Positions 23,567 to 32,144 of a stretch of DNA of 39,260 bases are shown piece after piece (position 1 is the first letter of the stretch; every line of letters begins with the position of its first letter). The notes under the pieces were generated by a model. The model did not search any database, had not been told where the DNA came from, and saw only the letters and a program-made list of their open reading frames with translations. The DNA is from Rhodanobacteraceae bacterium (GTDB taxonomy: Bacteria; Acidobacteriota; Terriglobia; Terriglobales; Acidobacteriaceae): NCBI GenBank assembly GCA_903970285.1, contig CAJCHN010000022.1:1-39260 (forward strand), given 5' to 3'. Both the position numbers and the translations under genes were made by a program.

Positions 23567-24853
23567 CTAAGCGACGTTCGCCACCTGCGCCTGGTTCGCC
23601 CGGCGGGAGGTGAATGCTTCGGCGAAGACAGCTCCCAGGACTTCCATCGCCTGGTCGACCTGCGCCTCGTTCAGGATGAGCGGCGGCAGAAAACGCAGCA
23701 CGTTGCCCTGCACCACGTTGAACATCACTCCGCGTCGCAGGCCTTCCTCGGCCAGCGGACGCGCCGGCACCGTCAGTTCCACGCCCCACATCAACCCCGC
23801 GCCGCGGACTTGAACGACTTCATCGTACTCTGCGGCAAGCTGTTCCAGCCGTTCGCCCAGGCGGGCTCCGACGGCCCGGACGCGCTCCAAGATGTTCTCT
23901 TCTTCCATCACATCGAGAAACTCGACGCCCAGCCGGCATCCGAGCGGGGTTCCGCCGAGGGTGCTGCCATGCTTCGCCATGCCGAAGCTGTGAAACAACT
24001 CGTCATCCACCAGCAGCGCGCTCAACGGAATACCACCGCCAAGCGGCTTGCCCAGGATCAGCACATCCGGCTGTACTCCATGGCGGCTGTAGGCGAACCA
24101 CTCACCGGTACGCCCTAACCCGCTCTGGATCTCATCGAAGATGAGCAGTGCCCCAGCCTGATCGGCCAGCCGCCGGGCTTCGCTCAGGAATTCCGCGGAG
24201 AGAAAATGGACACCGCCCTCGCCCAGCACGGGCTCCAGCAGAATCGCGCAGGTCTGATCCGTGACGGCGGCACGCAATCCGCTGAGGTCGTTCCGCTGAA
24301 CGAAGTGCACGCCGGGAAGGCCCGGGCCGAAGTCCACGCTGTACTTTTCCTGCCCGGTCACTGACATGGAGCCGAACGTCCGGCCATGATAGGAACCTTT
24401 GAGCGCGACTATTCCGTGCTTGCGATTCCCGCCGCGCTGCCGCCCCGCGGTACGAGCCAGCTTGAGCGCGCCCTCGACGGCTTCGGAGCCGCCGGTCGAG
24501 AAGAAGGCTCCGGACATTCCCGACAGCCGGCACAGCCGCGCCGCCAGTTCGCTGGCCCAGCGGTTGCTGAACTGCGGCGACAGATGCACGATCTTCGCTG
24601 CCTGCTCTGCCATGGCCGCGAGCATGCGCGGATGGGTGTGGCCGAGCGCGTTGACGCCGAGCCCGCCCATCATGTCCAGGTACTGGTTGCCGTCGATGTC
24701 GAACAGCGTGCAGCCCTCGCCGCGCTCCATCACGACCGGATACCGGGCATACACCGGGAGCAGGTAATTCTCGTCTCGTGCCAGGATCTCCCTGGCGGCT
24801 TCACTCATCGCTGGCTCATCAGGTTCGACCGGCCGGCCCGCAAAAAAACTCAT
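23567..24853 (-). CDS. argD: Acetylornithine aminotransferase-like class III aminotransferase, 428 aa
   Basis: PLP-dependent fold type I aminotransferase, subgroup III. Key features are LFDIDGNQYLDMMGGLGVNALGHTHP at 50-75, STGGSEAVEGALKLAR at 119-134, SYHGRTFGSMSVTGQEKY, EPVLGEGGV, LLIFDEIQSGLGRTGEWFAY with Asp240, and the Schiff-base Lys269 in LGKPLGGGIPLSALL. It resembles ArgD (N-acetylornithine to the semialdehyde in arginine synthesis) but other omega-aminotransferases share these motifs, so the symbol is tentative. No Shine-Dalgarno is visible before ATG 24853 or the internal ATG at codon 16. No other arginine-synthesis gene is adjacent. Confidence 0.85.
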   Translation of the reverse strand: MSFFAGRPVEPDEPAMSEAAREILARDENYLLPVYARYPVVMERGEGCTLFDIDGNQYLDMMGGLGVNALGHTHPRMLAAMAEQAAKIVHLSPQFSNRWASELAARLCRLSGMSGAFFSTGGSEAVEGALKLARTAGRQRGGNRKHGIVALKGSYHGRTFGSMSVTGQEKYSVDFGPGLPGVHFVQRNDLSGLRAAVTDQTCAILLEPVLGEGGVHFLSAEFLSEARRLADQAGALLIFDEIQSGLGRTGEWFAYSRHGVQPDVLILGKPLGGGIPLSALLVDDELFHSFGMAKHGSTLGGTPLGCRLGVEFLDVMEEENILERVRAVGARLGERLEQLAAEYDEVVQVRGAGLMWGVELTVPARPLAEEGLRRGVMFNVVQGNVLRFLPPLILNEAQVDQAMEVLGAVFAEAFTSRRANQAQVANVA

Positions 24854-25072
24854 AGGTTTAGTTCACATCAGAGGTTTGGTTCGGTCAAGCGAAGTGAGAC
24901 TTAAGTGGAACAAGCCTCGGCACCCGGACGTATCCCTTGTCTGCACAACTTCCGTGCGCCGGAACCCAGCTATGATTATCGGTAGCTTTGTGTGTCTTTG
25001 CGCCAGCGCGACTGCTTTCCTCGCTTATTGCTGTTTGGACTCCAACGTGCTGCAGCGCTCTTAGAGCAGTTC

Positions 25073-28000
25073 ATGAAGAATGCATTTCAAACGCGGATCC
25101 TTGCGGTGGTCCTCGCTGCGGCCACGCTCGCGGCCTGCGTCTTAGCCGGATTCAACGTCGCCGCGGAGAATAACTACAAGGTCCCGACGGACGGCATCTG
25201 GTGGGTGGAAGCGCCTGCCGGAGGACCAGCCGGCCTGTGCGCCGGTCGAGTTCCGGCTGATTCTCCCGGAGACCGCGCCGGCGTCCGTGAAGGCGACATC
25301 CTGCTCTCGGTCGACGATCACCCCACCCCGCGCGTCTCCGCCTTCGAAGAGGAGATCTTCCGTGTCGGTGCCCTCGAAAGTGCGACCTACTCGATTCTCC
25401 GTGCGCCTGCGCGGGCGACGCCGGCTGGGGGAATGCTGGCGCCTTGCACGGTCCCGCCGAATACCAAGAGCTTCCCCATCAAGGTCATCCTGGATAACAC
25501 CGATCGCTCGCTGAACCTCGGACTTCGCCTGATCGGCGCCGTTTACCTGCTGATCGGCCTGTACGTCCTGTTTCGCCGCTGGACCGCGCCCAAATCGACC
25601 CATTTTTACGTTTTCTGCCTGGCGTCGTTCGTTCTCTATGCCTTCCACTTCACCAGCGAGCTCGACACCTTCGACTGGATCATCTACTGGTCGAACATCG
25701 TCGCGACGGCACTGCAGCCCGCGCTCTTCCTGCACTTCGCCATCACCTTTTCGAATGCTGTTCCAAGCCCGCGTCATCGCCTGCGCCGCTGGCTGCTGGC
25801 GAGCATGCTCTACCTGCCCGGAGCGGCGCTGATCGGCCTGCAGATCACCGCCATCAGGCTCTGGGAGGCAACCGAGAACCTGAAGCATGCGCTGGACAAG
25901 ATCGACTACGCGTACGTGGCGATTTACTACGTGTGGGCGGCCGCCGTTTTCTTCAGCCGCGCCCGCCGGGCCGAATCGCCGCTGCAACGCCAGCAGCTGA
26001 AGTGGCTTACCCGCGGAACCTTCGTGGCGGTGATCCCCTTCACCCTGCTGTATGTCGTGCCGTTCCTGTTCGACCGCGTAGTTCCCGTGGCCTTCGCCAA
26101 CCTGGTGCCGCTGTCGCTGGTCTTTCTGCCCCTGACGTTCGCCTGGGCGATCATCCGCTACCGCCTGATGGATGTGGATCTGATCTTCAAGCGCGGAGTC
26201 ACCTACACCCTGGCAACCGCCGCCCTGGTTGGGCTTTACTTCGGCATCGTCGCGGTCTCGGCGGAGATCGTGCACACCCGCCTGCCCAGCCTGAAGATCT
26301 GGGGGCTTCTGGCGGCCATCGTGGCCACCGGCCTCATCTTCGATCCGCTCAAGCGGGCCATTCAGGCACGCGTCGACCGGGTCTTCGACCGCAAGCGTTT
26401 CGACTACCGCGAGACGCTTGTCGACTTTGGCCGCTCGCTCAACTCGCAGACTGACCTGCGGGCGCTGGTCGACTCGATCGTGGAGCGCCTGCCGCAGACG
26501 CTGCTGGTCACCCGGGTTGCCGTCTTCCTGGCGGTGGAGTCCGAAGGGCGCAGCCCGGTTGCGCCTCGGTTCGAGCTCGCCGCCTCACACGGGCTCACCG
26601 AACTGCAGGCCTCGGACCTGCGCCAGCTCGACGTCAGCTTTCTCGACTTTGACGCGCCCGATTCGAACTCGCACGTCTTCCTCGAGAACCCGCAGCAGGT
26701 GCTGCGTCTCCCCGAAAAGGAACGCCAGACGGCCGCCAGGCTCGATCTGAACTATTATCTGCCCTGCAAGGTCGCAAACCGGCGCGGAGCCTCTTCTGCC
26801 TCAGGCTCGGGCACCCGCACCGTTGCCATCATCGGCCTCGGACGCACCAACGACGGCGACTTCCTTTCCTCTGAAGACATGGAAGTGCTCGAATCGCTGG
26901 CTGGATACATCGGCATCGCCATTCAGAACGCGCAGCTTTATCGCCGGCTGGAATCGAAGATCAATGAATTCGAGCGCCTGAAGGATTTCAATCAAAATAT
27001 CGTCGAGTCGATCAACATCGGCATCTTCGCCGTCGATTTGGAAGACAGGGTGGAATCCTGGAACACGCAGATGGAGGTGCTCTTCGCCAGATCGCGCGGC
27101 GAAGCGCTGCGGCGCCCGCTCTCGGAGCTATTGCCGGCCGACTTCATGGAGCGATTCAACGACATCCGGCGCGATCCCTCCGCGCAGGGCACCCACACGC
27201 TCTACAAATTCCGCCTTGCGCTCCCCACCGGCGAAAACCGTACGGCCAACATCGCCATCGCGCCGCTGCTCACCCGCAGCTTCGACGTGGTCGGCCGCAT
27301 TATCCTCATTGACGACATCACCGACCGCATCCAGCTCGAAGCCCAGCTCACCCAGTCCGAGAAGCTTTCGTCCATCGGCCTGCTTGCGGCCGGGGTCGCC
27401 CACGAGGTCAACACGCCGCTCGCCGTCATCTCCAGCTACACCCAGATGCTGACCAAGCAGTTGCGGGACGACACGCGCCTTTCGCCGGTGCTGGAGAAGA
27501 TCACGCAGCAGACCTTCCGCGCCTCTGAGATCGTCAACGGGCTGCTCAATTTTTCGCGGACCTCGGGCAGCGAGTTCGTTTCCATCAATCTGAACCAGCT
27601 TCTGCATGACTCGGCCATGCTGCTGGATCACCAGTTCAAGACGGCCCGCATCGGCATCGAATCCGACCTTGACCAAAGTCTCGCCGCCATCCATGGAAAT
27701 CAGGGCAAGCTCCAGCAGGTGATCCTCAACCTGATGCTGAACGCTCGCGACGCCATGTCCAGCGTCGACGGCGAGAAGTCCATCCGCCTCCGCACCTATA
27801 ATGACGAGTCTTTAGCGGTCGTCGAGATCATCGACTCCGGCGTCGGCATTGAGCCAGAGCACCTGCATCGCATCTTCGACCCGTTCTTCACCACCAAGAC
27901 CAACCCGCAGCCGGGCCAGCACAAAGGCACGGGGCTGGGCCTCGCCGTCAGCTACGGCATCCTGCAGGAGCACGGCGGCAAGATCAAGGTAGAGTCCGTG

Positions 28001-28090
28001 CCCGGCCAGGGGACGACTTTCCGGCTCGAAATCCCGGCGCTGGCGACCACGGCATCCACCCCGCTTACGCTGGCGGGAGGCCGCGGATGA
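25073..28090 (+). CDS. PDZ-membrane-GAF-PAS sensor histidine kinase, 1005 aa
   Basis: Membrane-bound sensor kinase. Order: an N-terminal anchor (LAVVLAAATLAACVLAGF, 10-27); a periplasmic PDZ-like domain (about 35-115) with PADSPGDRAGVREGDILLSVDDHP; a block of about eight hydrophobic segments (about 147-425); a GAF domain (about 450-625); a PAS domain (about 637-755) with IVESINIGIFAVDLEDRVESWN; then HisKA with phosphoacceptor His777 in GVAHEVNTPLAVISSYTQML; and the ATPase domain with NLMLNARDAM, DSGVGIEPEHLHRIFDPFFTTK and GTGLGLAVSYGILQEHGG. The kinase module is of the NtrB-like type that normally partners sigma54 activators, which fits the regulator downstream. ATG 25073 gives the anchor; 27 upstream codons are open but unlikely. 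The stop overlaps the next start (ATGA, 28087-28090). Confidence 0.92.
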   Translation: MKNAFQTRILAVVLAAATLAACVLAGFNVAAENNYKVPTDGIWWVEAPAGGPAGLCAGRVPADSPGDRAGVREGDILLSVDDHPTPRVSAFEEEIFRVGALESATYSILRAPARATPAGGMLAPCTVPPNTKSFPIKVILDNTDRSLNLGLRLIGAVYLLIGLYVLFRRWTAPKSTHFYVFCLASFVLYAFHFTSELDTFDWIIYWSNIVATALQPALFLHFAITFSNAVPSPRHRLRRWLLASMLYLPGAALIGLQITAIRLWEATENLKHALDKIDYAYVAIYYVWAAAVFFSRARRAESPLQRQQLKWLTRGTFVAVIPFTLLYVVPFLFDRVVPVAFANLVPLSLVFLPLTFAWAIIRYRLMDVDLIFKRGVTYTLATAALVGLYFGIVAVSAEIVHTRLPSLKIWGLLAAIVATGLIFDPLKRAIQARVDRVFDRKRFDYRETLVDFGRSLNSQTDLRALVDSIVERLPQTLLVTRVAVFLAVESEGRSPVAPRFELAASHGLTELQASDLRQLDVSFLDFDAPDSNSHVFLENPQQVLRLPEKERQTAARLDLNYYLPCKVANRRGASSASGSGTRTVAIIGLGRTNDGDFLSSEDMEVLESLAGYIGIAIQNAQLYRRLESKINEFERLKDFNQNIVESINIGIFAVDLEDRVESWNTQMEVLFARSRGEALRRPLSELLPADFMERFNDIRRDPSAQGTHTLYKFRLALPTGENRTANIAIAPLLTRSFDVVGRIILIDDITDRIQLEAQLTQSEKLSSIGLLAAGVAHEVNTPLAVISSYTQMLTKQLRDDTRLSPVLEKITQQTFRASEIVNGLLNFSRTSGSEFVSINLNQLLHDSAMLLDHQFKTARIGIESDLDQSLAAIHGNQGKLQQVILNLMLNARDAMSSVDGEKSIRLRTYNDESLAVVEIIDSGVGIEPEHLHRIFDPFFTTKTNPQPGQHKGTGLGLAVSYGILQEHGGKIKVESVPGQGTTFRLEIPALATTASTPLTLAGGRG

Positions 28091-28384
28091 CCAGGCCGAT
28101 CCTGTGGAATAGACCCGGAGTTTTCTGCGTCTGCTTCCAAGTGTTCATGACTGTCGGCTGGGTTCTGCTCTGGGCCACAACGAACGTCGGCTGGTACTTC
28201 AGTGTGGGCGGACATCCCGCTGCTCATTCCACTCACCGCGCTCCTGCTGCACGGACGGGCCTTCGCTTTCATCTTTGTCATCCCATGGGCGCTCACGCTG
28301 ATCCCCGTGATCCTGCTCTGGCTTCCTTCCAACCGACCCTGTCATCCGTCTAAGTTGTCGGCGGTTAACCAGGACGTCGTCTAA
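28087..28384 (+). pseudogene. Small membrane protein split by a frameshift (about 99 aa if intact)
   Basis: The ATG at 28087 overlaps the kinase stop as ATGA. For 40 codons this frame is coding-like and hydrophobic (GVFCVCFQVFMTVGWVLLWA, then NVGWYFSV). After about 28204 the coding signal switches to the next frame, which runs to TAA 28384 with more membrane-like sequence: WADIPLLIPLTALLLHGRAF and AFIFVIPWALTLIPVILLWLP. Adding one TG to the TGTG at 28203-28206 rejoins the frames as GWYFSV-WADIPLL, giving a 99-residue protein with three or four hydrophobic segments. It may be a sequencing error, a real mutation or recoding. Two separate short genes starting at 28087 and GTG 28202 are the alternative. 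Position between kinase and regulator suggests a role in that signalling system. Confidence 0.6.
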
Positions 28385-28419
28385 CTCGTGTCACTTCGAA
28401 CTTCCGGTACAAGCAAACT

Positions 28420-29850
28420 ATGGCTAGTGGAACCATTGCGGAACAGCCCCTCGTTAAGACAGCAGCGGCTACTGCCCGCCTGCTCATCATTGATGACGAA
28501 CCTTCCATCCGCGAGTCACTCGAAACCCTGCTGACGCTCGAAGGCTTCGACGTCACCCTCGCTCCGGATGGCCCACGCGGCCTGGAAGCCCTCTCGCGTG
28601 ACGAATTCGACCTCCTGCTGCTCGACCTCGCCCTGCCTGGCGAGTCCGGCATCGACCTGCTGCCGCGGATCACGACCATGCACCCGCAGCTTCCGGTCAT
28701 CATGATCACCGCCTTCGGGACTGTCGGCAACGTGGTCGACGCGATCCGCGCGGGCGCGGAAAACTTTGTACAGAAACCATGGGACAACGAGAAGCTGCTG
28801 GCCGATATCCGTTCGGCGATCGCCCGCCAAAAGGCCGAAGCCGAGGTCATCCAGCTCAAGCGCGTGCTCAAACAGCGCTACAACTTCGAGAACATCATCG
28901 GCAAGTCCGAGCCCATGCTGCGCCTCTTCGACACCGTTGCCCAGGTCGCTCCCAGCCGCTCGACGGTGCTCATCCAGGGCGAATCCGGGACCGGCAAAGA
29001 ACTGATCGCCAAGGCGATCCACCAGAACTCTCCGCGCCGGGACCGGCCGTTCATTCCGGTCAATACCGGTGCCATCCCGTCGGACCTGCTGGAGTCCAGC
29101 CTCTTCGGGCATGTCAAAGGAGCGTTTACCTCCGCCATCAATGCGAAAAAGGGCCTATTCGAAGTGGCCAATGGAGGAACCCTGTTCCTGGACGAGATCG
29201 GCACCATGTCCATCGATATGCAGGCCAAGATCCTGCGCGTCCTGCAGGACCGCCGCTTCATGCATCTAGGGGGCACGTCCGAGATCCAGGTCGACGTGCG
29301 CATCGTCGCCGCCACCAACGTCAACCTGCAGCAGGCGGTGAAGGATGGGCGCTTCCGCGAAGACCTCTTCTATCGCTTGAACGTCATCTGCCTGGAACTG
29401 CCGCCGCTGCGTCAGCGGCGACAGGACATTCCCCTGCTGTGCCAGCATTTCCTGAGGTTCTACGCGGAAGAAAACGGCACCGAAGCCCCTTCGCTCACAC
29501 CTGAGGCCCTGCGCATTCTGATGGACTACGAGTGGCCCGGTAACGTTCGTGAACTGGAGAACGCCATGGAGCGCGGCGTAGTGCTTTCAACCACGCGTAC
29601 GATTACTCCTGACCTGCTGCCGGCGCAGCTCAGGGGCAACACCTACACCGCTTCGCTGATGGATCATCGACCTGACGCCAGCCTCTTCGATGTCATGGAG
29701 GATATTGAGCGGCGCATCATCGCCGATCGCCTGGAGCGGTGTCACTGGAACCAGACGGAAGCCGCCGAGTTCTTCAAGATCCCGCTCAGCACGCTCAACC
29801 AGAAGATCAAGCGATTAAACGTTGAAGTTCGTAAGCGCACCAGAGACTGA
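28420..29850 (+). CDS. NtrC-family sigma54-dependent response regulator, 476 aa
   Basis: Activates sigma54 promoters when phosphorylated by its kinase. The receiver domain (about 20-135) has the acidic pair Asp25/Asp26 and phosphoacceptor Asp69, with conserved Thr97 and Lys119. The AAA+ domain (about 155-390) has Walker A GESGTGKE at 187-194, Walker B GGTLFLDEIG at 252-261 and the sensor region WPGNVRELENAMER. The sigma54-contact loop reads GAFTSA (234-239) instead of the usual GAFTGA. A Fis-type helix-turn-helix ends the protein (NQTEAAEFFKIPLSTLNQKIKRL). Starts 35 bases after the small membrane ORF; no strong ribosome-binding site. Last gene of the operon, followed by a terminator. Confidence 0.95.
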   Translation: MASGTIAEQPLVKTAAATARLLIIDDEPSIRESLETLLTLEGFDVTLAPDGPRGLEALSRDEFDLLLLDLALPGESGIDLLPRITTMHPQLPVIMITAFGTVGNVVDAIRAGAENFVQKPWDNEKLLADIRSAIARQKAEAEVIQLKRVLKQRYNFENIIGKSEPMLRLFDTVAQVAPSRSTVLIQGESGTGKELIAKAIHQNSPRRDRPFIPVNTGAIPSDLLESSLFGHVKGAFTSAINAKKGLFEVANGGTLFLDEIGTMSIDMQAKILRVLQDRRFMHLGGTSEIQVDVRIVAATNVNLQQAVKDGRFREDLFYRLNVICLELPPLRQRRQDIPLLCQHFLRFYAEENGTEAPSLTPEALRILMDYEWPGNVRELENAMERGVVLSTTRTITPDLLPAQLRGNTYTASLMDHRPDASLFDVMEDIERRIIADRLERCHWNQTEAAEFFKIPLSTLNQKIKRLNVEVRKRTRD

Positions 29851-29886
29851 CGGTCCAATCAACCCGGTTGACCTGCTGCAAACAAG

Positions 29887-29916
29887 AACGGATGGTCCAC
29901 GCCACCATCCGTTTTT
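29887..29916. terminator. Intrinsic terminator, likely bidirectional
   Basis: Perfect 10-bp stem AACGGATGGT / ACCATCCGTT with loop CCACGCC; the 3' arm runs into five Ts (29912-29916). It ends the kinase-regulator operon 36 bases after the stop. On the other strand the stem runs into TTCTTGTTT, so it can also end the convergent zinc-ribbon gene (stop at 29923). Confidence 0.9.
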
Positions 29917-29922
29917 AGCGAC

Positions 29923-30195
29923 CTACACGGCGCGCTGCCCGTTGATGGAAACCACGCCCGCGGCCCGAACCTCCGGATACCGGGCCCCGCTGGACGATGC
30001 CTGGTTGGTGAGCCACTTCTGCACCACCTTGATCACGCACTGGTCCGAGCAAAGGTCCATTGTCGTTGCCGAGGCGGGAAGAATTCCCCACGCATTCAAC
30101 TCGATGCCAGATGTTCCTGTGTCAGCGCGGAACCAGTGATTATTCTCGCCCTTGATCTGTCCGCAAACATCGCACTTGTATGTATCCACCTTCAT
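29923..30195 (-). CDS. Small zinc-ribbon-like protein, 90 aa
   Basis: No named family recognised. Four cysteines are arranged as CDVC (8/11) and CSDQC (49/53), a likely treble-clef or zinc-ribbon site in which the two halves are 38 residues apart. Between them lies NNHWFRADTGTSGIELNAWGILP; the tail is Ala/Ser-rich. No signal peptide, so a cytoplasmic protein, perhaps binding nucleic acid or protein. ATG 30195 lies eight bases after GGAGGG; ATG 30201 would sit too close to it. Stands alone, convergent with the regulator gene and sharing its terminator. Confidence 0.8.
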   Translation of the reverse strand: MKVDTYKCDVCGQIKGENNHWFRADTGTSGIELNAWGILPASATTMDLCSDQCVIKVVQKWLTNQASSSGARYPEVRAAGVVSINGQRAV

Positions 30196-30624
30196 CGTCA
30201 TACCCTCCGAAAGCGGCGGGAAAAGCAAAGCCCACGGCCCCTCTTTCTCTTATGAGATGAACGAGAGCTCGATTTGGTTTTGGTTTTTTGACGAACCCCT
30301 AAACTTAGCATAAACATGGTCAACAAAGACCTCGGTCAACCGATTCTTTCCGGAGTTCTTCTCGATTGAGGCCACACCTGCGTTCCGGCCAGCGGCAGGC
30401 TGGTCCGGCTTCCCGCATCAACGAGGGTCTGGATTCTTGACCTTGAGATTCCTGGGGCGGAGCGAGCCAACGAGAAGCCCCTGGCAACCTCCGCCCGGCG
30501 GCCGACTCGGGCGTCCCGCCCAAACCAGGCGACGCAAACATGAGCACGACCCGAGCGATGACACTCAAAGCGTCCCGAAAGGCGGCTGTGCGCTCCATGC
30601 TCATGCCGCAGGTGGTGGAGGATC
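30196..30624. other. Intergenic region between the zinc-ribbon gene and tRNA-Ala
   Basis: A 429-base gap. From about 30240 to 30345 it is AT-richer and presumably holds the promoter of the zinc-ribbon gene. A 7-base direct repeat GGTCAAC occurs at 30318-30324 and 30334-30340 (bottom strand GTTGACC twice, 16 bases apart), which could be a repeated operator half-site. The rest is GC-rich with no convincing gene. Confidence 0.5.
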
Positions 30625-30700
30625 TGGTGGAGCTGAGCGGGATCGAACCGCTGACCTCCTCGTTGCGAACGAGGCGCTCTCCCAACTGAGCTACAGCCCC
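30625..30700 (-). tRNA. tRNA-Ala (anticodon CGC)
   Basis: Complete 76-base cloverleaf on the bottom strand. The acceptor stem GGGGCTG pairs with CAGCTCC (one G-T pair). The D arm is GCTC-AGTTGGGA-GAGC. The anticodon stem CCTCG/CGAGG encloses loop TTCGCAA, so the anticodon is CGC and reads the alanine codon GCG. The T arm is AGCGG-TTCGATC-CCGCT. The 3' ACCA is encoded in the DNA (complement of 30625-30628). Confidence 0.95.
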
Positions 30701-30823
30701 ACATCTGGCTCCAGGCAGAGCCGCGGGCAAGCCGCTCCACCGAACCTCTCCGAGTGTATCAGCAGCGCTACCCAATCTCCAAGGTAGCGAGCCATGCCAA
30801 ATCCGCCGGTGCATTCCACCCGC

Positions 30824-31084
30824 TCAGGCGCTGTCCGCCGCCCTGCCCGTCACCTCGGTGCCCGCCGCCAACGGCTTCTCCACCACATGCCAAAGGACAC
30901 CCTCAGCATCCACGACGACCGCCGTCACCGGAATCTGAAGCCGGTTGCCGCTTCGGGTGACGGCTTCGAGCACACCGGTGTCGCCCGGGGCAAACCCGGT
31001 CCGATCAAGCGACATCCACCACACCGCCTCAAGCCCGCTCCGCGACTCCAGCCGGATATCTTCAACCACAGCCTCAAACCTCAC
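30824..31084 (-). CDS. Conserved-looking small protein overlapping the fbp end, 86 aa
   Basis: No family recognised. A beta-rich small domain: MRFEAVVEDIRLESRSGLEAVWWMSL, FAPGDTGVLEAVTRSGNRLQIPVTAVVVDAEGVLWHVVEKPL. The alternation resembles an OB-like or SH3-like barrel, which is inference. GTG 31084 starts 11 bases before the end of fbp in another frame, so the two are translationally coupled. Codon use (strong G/C at wobble positions) supports a real gene. Cytoplasmic, no membrane segment. Any link to fructose-1,6-bisphosphatase is suggested only by position. Confidence 0.75.
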   Translation of the reverse strand: MRFEAVVEDIRLESRSGLEAVWWMSLDRTGFAPGDTGVLEAVTRSGNRLQIPVTAVVVDAEGVLWHVVEKPLAAGTEVTGRAADSA

Positions 31085-32048
31085 GCATCACCGCCTGGAA
31101 TCGCTCCATCTCCCACCTGCTGCCGACCATGAACGGTGTGCGTTGATGGATTCCCGCAGGCTGAATCTCCAGGGTTCGTCCGGTCCCGTTGGACGCCATT
31201 CCGCCTGCCTGCTCCGCCAGGAACGCCAGCGGGTTGGCCTCATACAGCAGCCGCAGCTTGCCGCCCGGCTGCTTGCGTGTCGGCGGATAGAGGAAAACTC
31301 CACCCTTCAGCACGGTGCGATGAAAGTCCGCCACCAGGCTTCCTATATAACGCGAGCTGTAGCCTTCGCCGCGCAACTCAGCCAGGTACTCCGCATAACC
31401 GTCCGGCCAGCTTGCCGCGTTTGCCTCGTTCACACTGTAGTACGGTCCTCGATCGGGCATGCGCATGTTCTCATGGCTCAGCACAAAGGCACCGATTGCC
31501 GGGTCGAGGGTAAACCCGTGCACCCCTTCACCGGTGGTATACACCAGCACCGTGCTGGGCCCGTAGACCACGTAGCCGGCTGCCACCTGGCGCGTGCCCG
31601 GCTGCAGAATCGATGCATTCAGATCGCCGTCTTGCAGACGTTTGTGAATGGAAAAGATCGTCCCTACATTCACGTTCACATCGATGTTTGAAGATCCATC
31701 GAGCGGGTCGAAGATGATGATGTACTTTCCGGTTTTGACGCTGCGGTCGAACGTCACCGGCTCCTCGTCTTCCTCGCTCACCAGCGCGGCCACCGAGTCG
31801 CGCAGCCCCAGGCAATGCAGTAGCGCCTGGTTGGCGTAAACGTCCAGCTTCTGCTGCTGCTCTCCCTGCACGTTCTCGCTGCCGTATGCGCCCAGCACGC
31901 CGGTAAGCCCCGCCGAGCGAATCTTCGCTTCGATCATCTTGGTCGCCAGCGTGATGCCGCTCAGAAGCCATGAAAACGTCCCGCTCGCCTCCGAGAAATC
32001 CTGCTGCTGCTCCAGGATGTGCTGCTGCACCGTCGTGATCATCGCCAT
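31074..32048 (-). CDS. fbp: Class I fructose-1,6-bisphosphatase, 324 aa
   Basis: Hydrolyses fructose 1,6-bisphosphate to fructose 6-phosphate in gluconeogenesis. The N-terminus MAMITTVQQHILEQQQDFSEASGTFSWLL and the metal/phosphate site FDPLDGSSNIDVNVNVGTIFSI are diagnostic. Other motifs are SEEDEEP (metal-binding acids), GYVVYGPSTVLVYTTGEGVHGFTLDP, RYIGSLVADFHRTVLKGGVFLYP and KLRLLYEANPLAFLAEQAGG. Length and motif order match the bacterial class I enzyme. The start may be ATG 32048 or ATG 32042. Its end overlaps an 86-aa gene. Divergent from the M24 peptidase across 96 bases. Confidence 0.96.
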   Translation of the reverse strand: MAMITTVQQHILEQQQDFSEASGTFSWLLSGITLATKMIEAKIRSAGLTGVLGAYGSENVQGEQQQKLDVYANQALLHCLGLRDSVAALVSEEDEEPVTFDRSVKTGKYIIIFDPLDGSSNIDVNVNVGTIFSIHKRLQDGDLNASILQPGTRQVAAGYVVYGPSTVLVYTTGEGVHGFTLDPAIGAFVLSHENMRMPDRGPYYSVNEANAASWPDGYAEYLAELRGEGYSSRYIGSLVADFHRTVLKGGVFLYPPTRKQPGGKLRLLYEANPLAFLAEQAGGMASNGTGRTLEIQPAGIHQRTPFMVGSRWEMERFQAVMREV

Positions 32049-32144
32049 CTTGCCATCTTACGACCGCAGCCGGACCCTGCGCGTGAGCATTGGTGAAGCT
32101 GAACCCGCCGCACCTCGCGCCGGAAGTAAACTGGACGCACACTC

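Noticed and set aside
24854..25072. Promoter pair in the argD/kinase divergent gap (TTGACC on the minus strand, TATGAT on the plus strand)
   Set aside because: Neither hexamer has a partner at acceptable spacing, so I do not annotate them as promoters.
30320..30814. Minus-strand open frames spanning the tRNA-Ala gene
   Set aside because: The cloverleaf explains the conserved bases, and the frames contain the SSVGRAPRSQR-type translation that tRNA genes give when read as protein.
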